Assembly: GCA_030704615.1 (NCBI GenBank)
Contig: CM060731.1
Location: 3,226,001-3,286,000, forward strand
Length of the DNA: 60,000 bases
Reading direction: 5' to 3'
Source: Takakia lepidozioides
Taxonomy: Eukaryota > Streptophyta > Takakiopsida > Takakiales > Takakiaceae
The notes under the pieces were generated by a model. The model ran no database searches and was not told the origin of the DNA. It saw only the letters and a program-made list of their open reading frames with translations. This document shows, one piece after another, positions 59,227-60,000 of the stretch. The translations under genes were made by a program, and so were the position numbers. The number at the start of each line of letters is the position of its first letter. Within the stretch, counting starts at the first letter, position 1.

Positions 59227-60000
59227 CTAATTCCATATACCAAAATAGTTCAAGATGTCAGTGTATGAGAAGAGCACATGTGTGAATGTATAATATGTAA
59301 AAAGAGCAGTTCAGTGTTATGGTTGCATGAAGAAAACAAATGAATTTGAATAGTCAACTAATTCCATGAATATCCTTGTCTTTCAAAGCTTACAACTTGG
59401 AGCAGAATACAGGCCTGAGCATCCCGACAGAGGACCTCCGACCACCTACGCCGGCGCATATGACACATATGTGCAACCAACTCAAAATTTGACAAGATTT
59501 GAGGCCCTTGAAGAAATTTTTGCTCAAGGAGCTCCAAGCATATGCGCCGGCGCATACCATGGAAGGGAGGTTGTAGCCAAACATACAGGAGCACCTTGAA
59601 AGATCAAACTAGGCCTATGGAAGCATGTGGAGTTGTGGAGGTGGCAACGTAGAAGCTTTGAGATACTTGAATACTGTGATCAACCAAAATAGGGAAGGTT
59701 CCCCAAGCGTTTGCGCCGACGGAGGTGGCAGCCTCGACACTTTGGAGCTTACGTAACACAAGGAATATACAACAAAAAACCAAGCTCCAAGCATCTCCGC
59801 CGGCGGAGATGCTTGCATGAGGTTCCTGAAACCTAGGAGCTAAGCAAAAAAAGATTGTGCTCAATGGGTATGCGCCGGCGGATATGGCAGCCCAGCCCAC
59901 TCGGAGCATCAACAACTTATGAGAATGCGGAGAAACAAAAGAGATGGAAGGGGGGAGAACTTCCTGAAATATGTGAGCAGCCCTGCTGCACGGGTCTGTG
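59227..60000. other. Region with five GC-rich palindromes; further exons of the DGNHR gene not found
   Basis: GC-rich near-palindromes based on gccggc occur at about 59449 (tacgccggcgcata), 59539 (tatgcgccggcgcata), 59711 (tttgcgccgacggag), 59797 (ctccgccggcggag) and 59868 (atgcgccggcgga). Each is followed or preceded by sequence resembling gcttggagctc, so this is probably a decayed tandem repeat with units of about 70-170 bp. No gene was recognised. Confidence 0.6.

Overview
This window looks like nuclear DNA from a land plant. It holds a chloroplast ribosomal protein L1 gene, a plant-type GDP-fucose O-fucosyltransferase gene, many spliceosomal introns with GT-AG borders, and abundant LINE, Ty3/gypsy and SINE-like elements. 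An animal/bacterial-type Kir channel gene, a class I do not know from flowering plants, points to a seed-free plant (fern, lycophyte or bryophyte). That placement is inference.

Six multi-exon host loci are visible, all on the minus strand. I rebuilt their exons by hand from splice sites, reading frame and family similarity. They are: a Kir-like channel (9101-1369, 5 exons, 357 aa, with a LINE in intron 3); plastid ribosomal protein L1 (14334-10990, 7 exons, one disrupted); an RCC2 homologue (23341-15140, 17 exons, 548 aa, with a 24-nt micro-exon and an AT-hook tail); an O-fucosyltransferase (52825-47615, 8 exons, 636 aa); an unrecognised 245-aa protein with a hydrophobic C-terminus (55450-53943, 4 exons with a 15-nt micro-exon); and a damaged member of an unrecognised family with a ParB/sulfiredoxin-like DGNHR motif (59226-56405, extending further upstream).

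Between about 23.4 and 47.6 kb the DNA is almost entirely repetitive. It contains AT-rich tandem repeats, a candidate 2.0-kb DNA transposon flanked by a 9-bp direct repeat and filled with hairpin-bearing ~260-bp repeats, a 513-bp-period duplication, and a decayed Ty3/gypsy element (33785-47026). The 3' LTR of that element is split by a second insertion of about 5.36 kb (41086-46441). The inserted element carries gag without recognisable pol, two tandem-repeat arrays, and two antisense exons homologous to the DGNHR family found at the right end of the window, with the same intron position and phase. This is the strongest hint of an undescribed system: a large plant gene family with a ParB-like motif whose pieces are carried by a retroelement.

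The genes show no operon-like or pathway relationship. L1 acts in plastid translation, RCC2 in chromatin or cytoskeleton biology, the fucosyltransferase probably in the Golgi, and the channel in a membrane. I found no confident stand-alone tRNA or rRNA gene and no CRISPR array.
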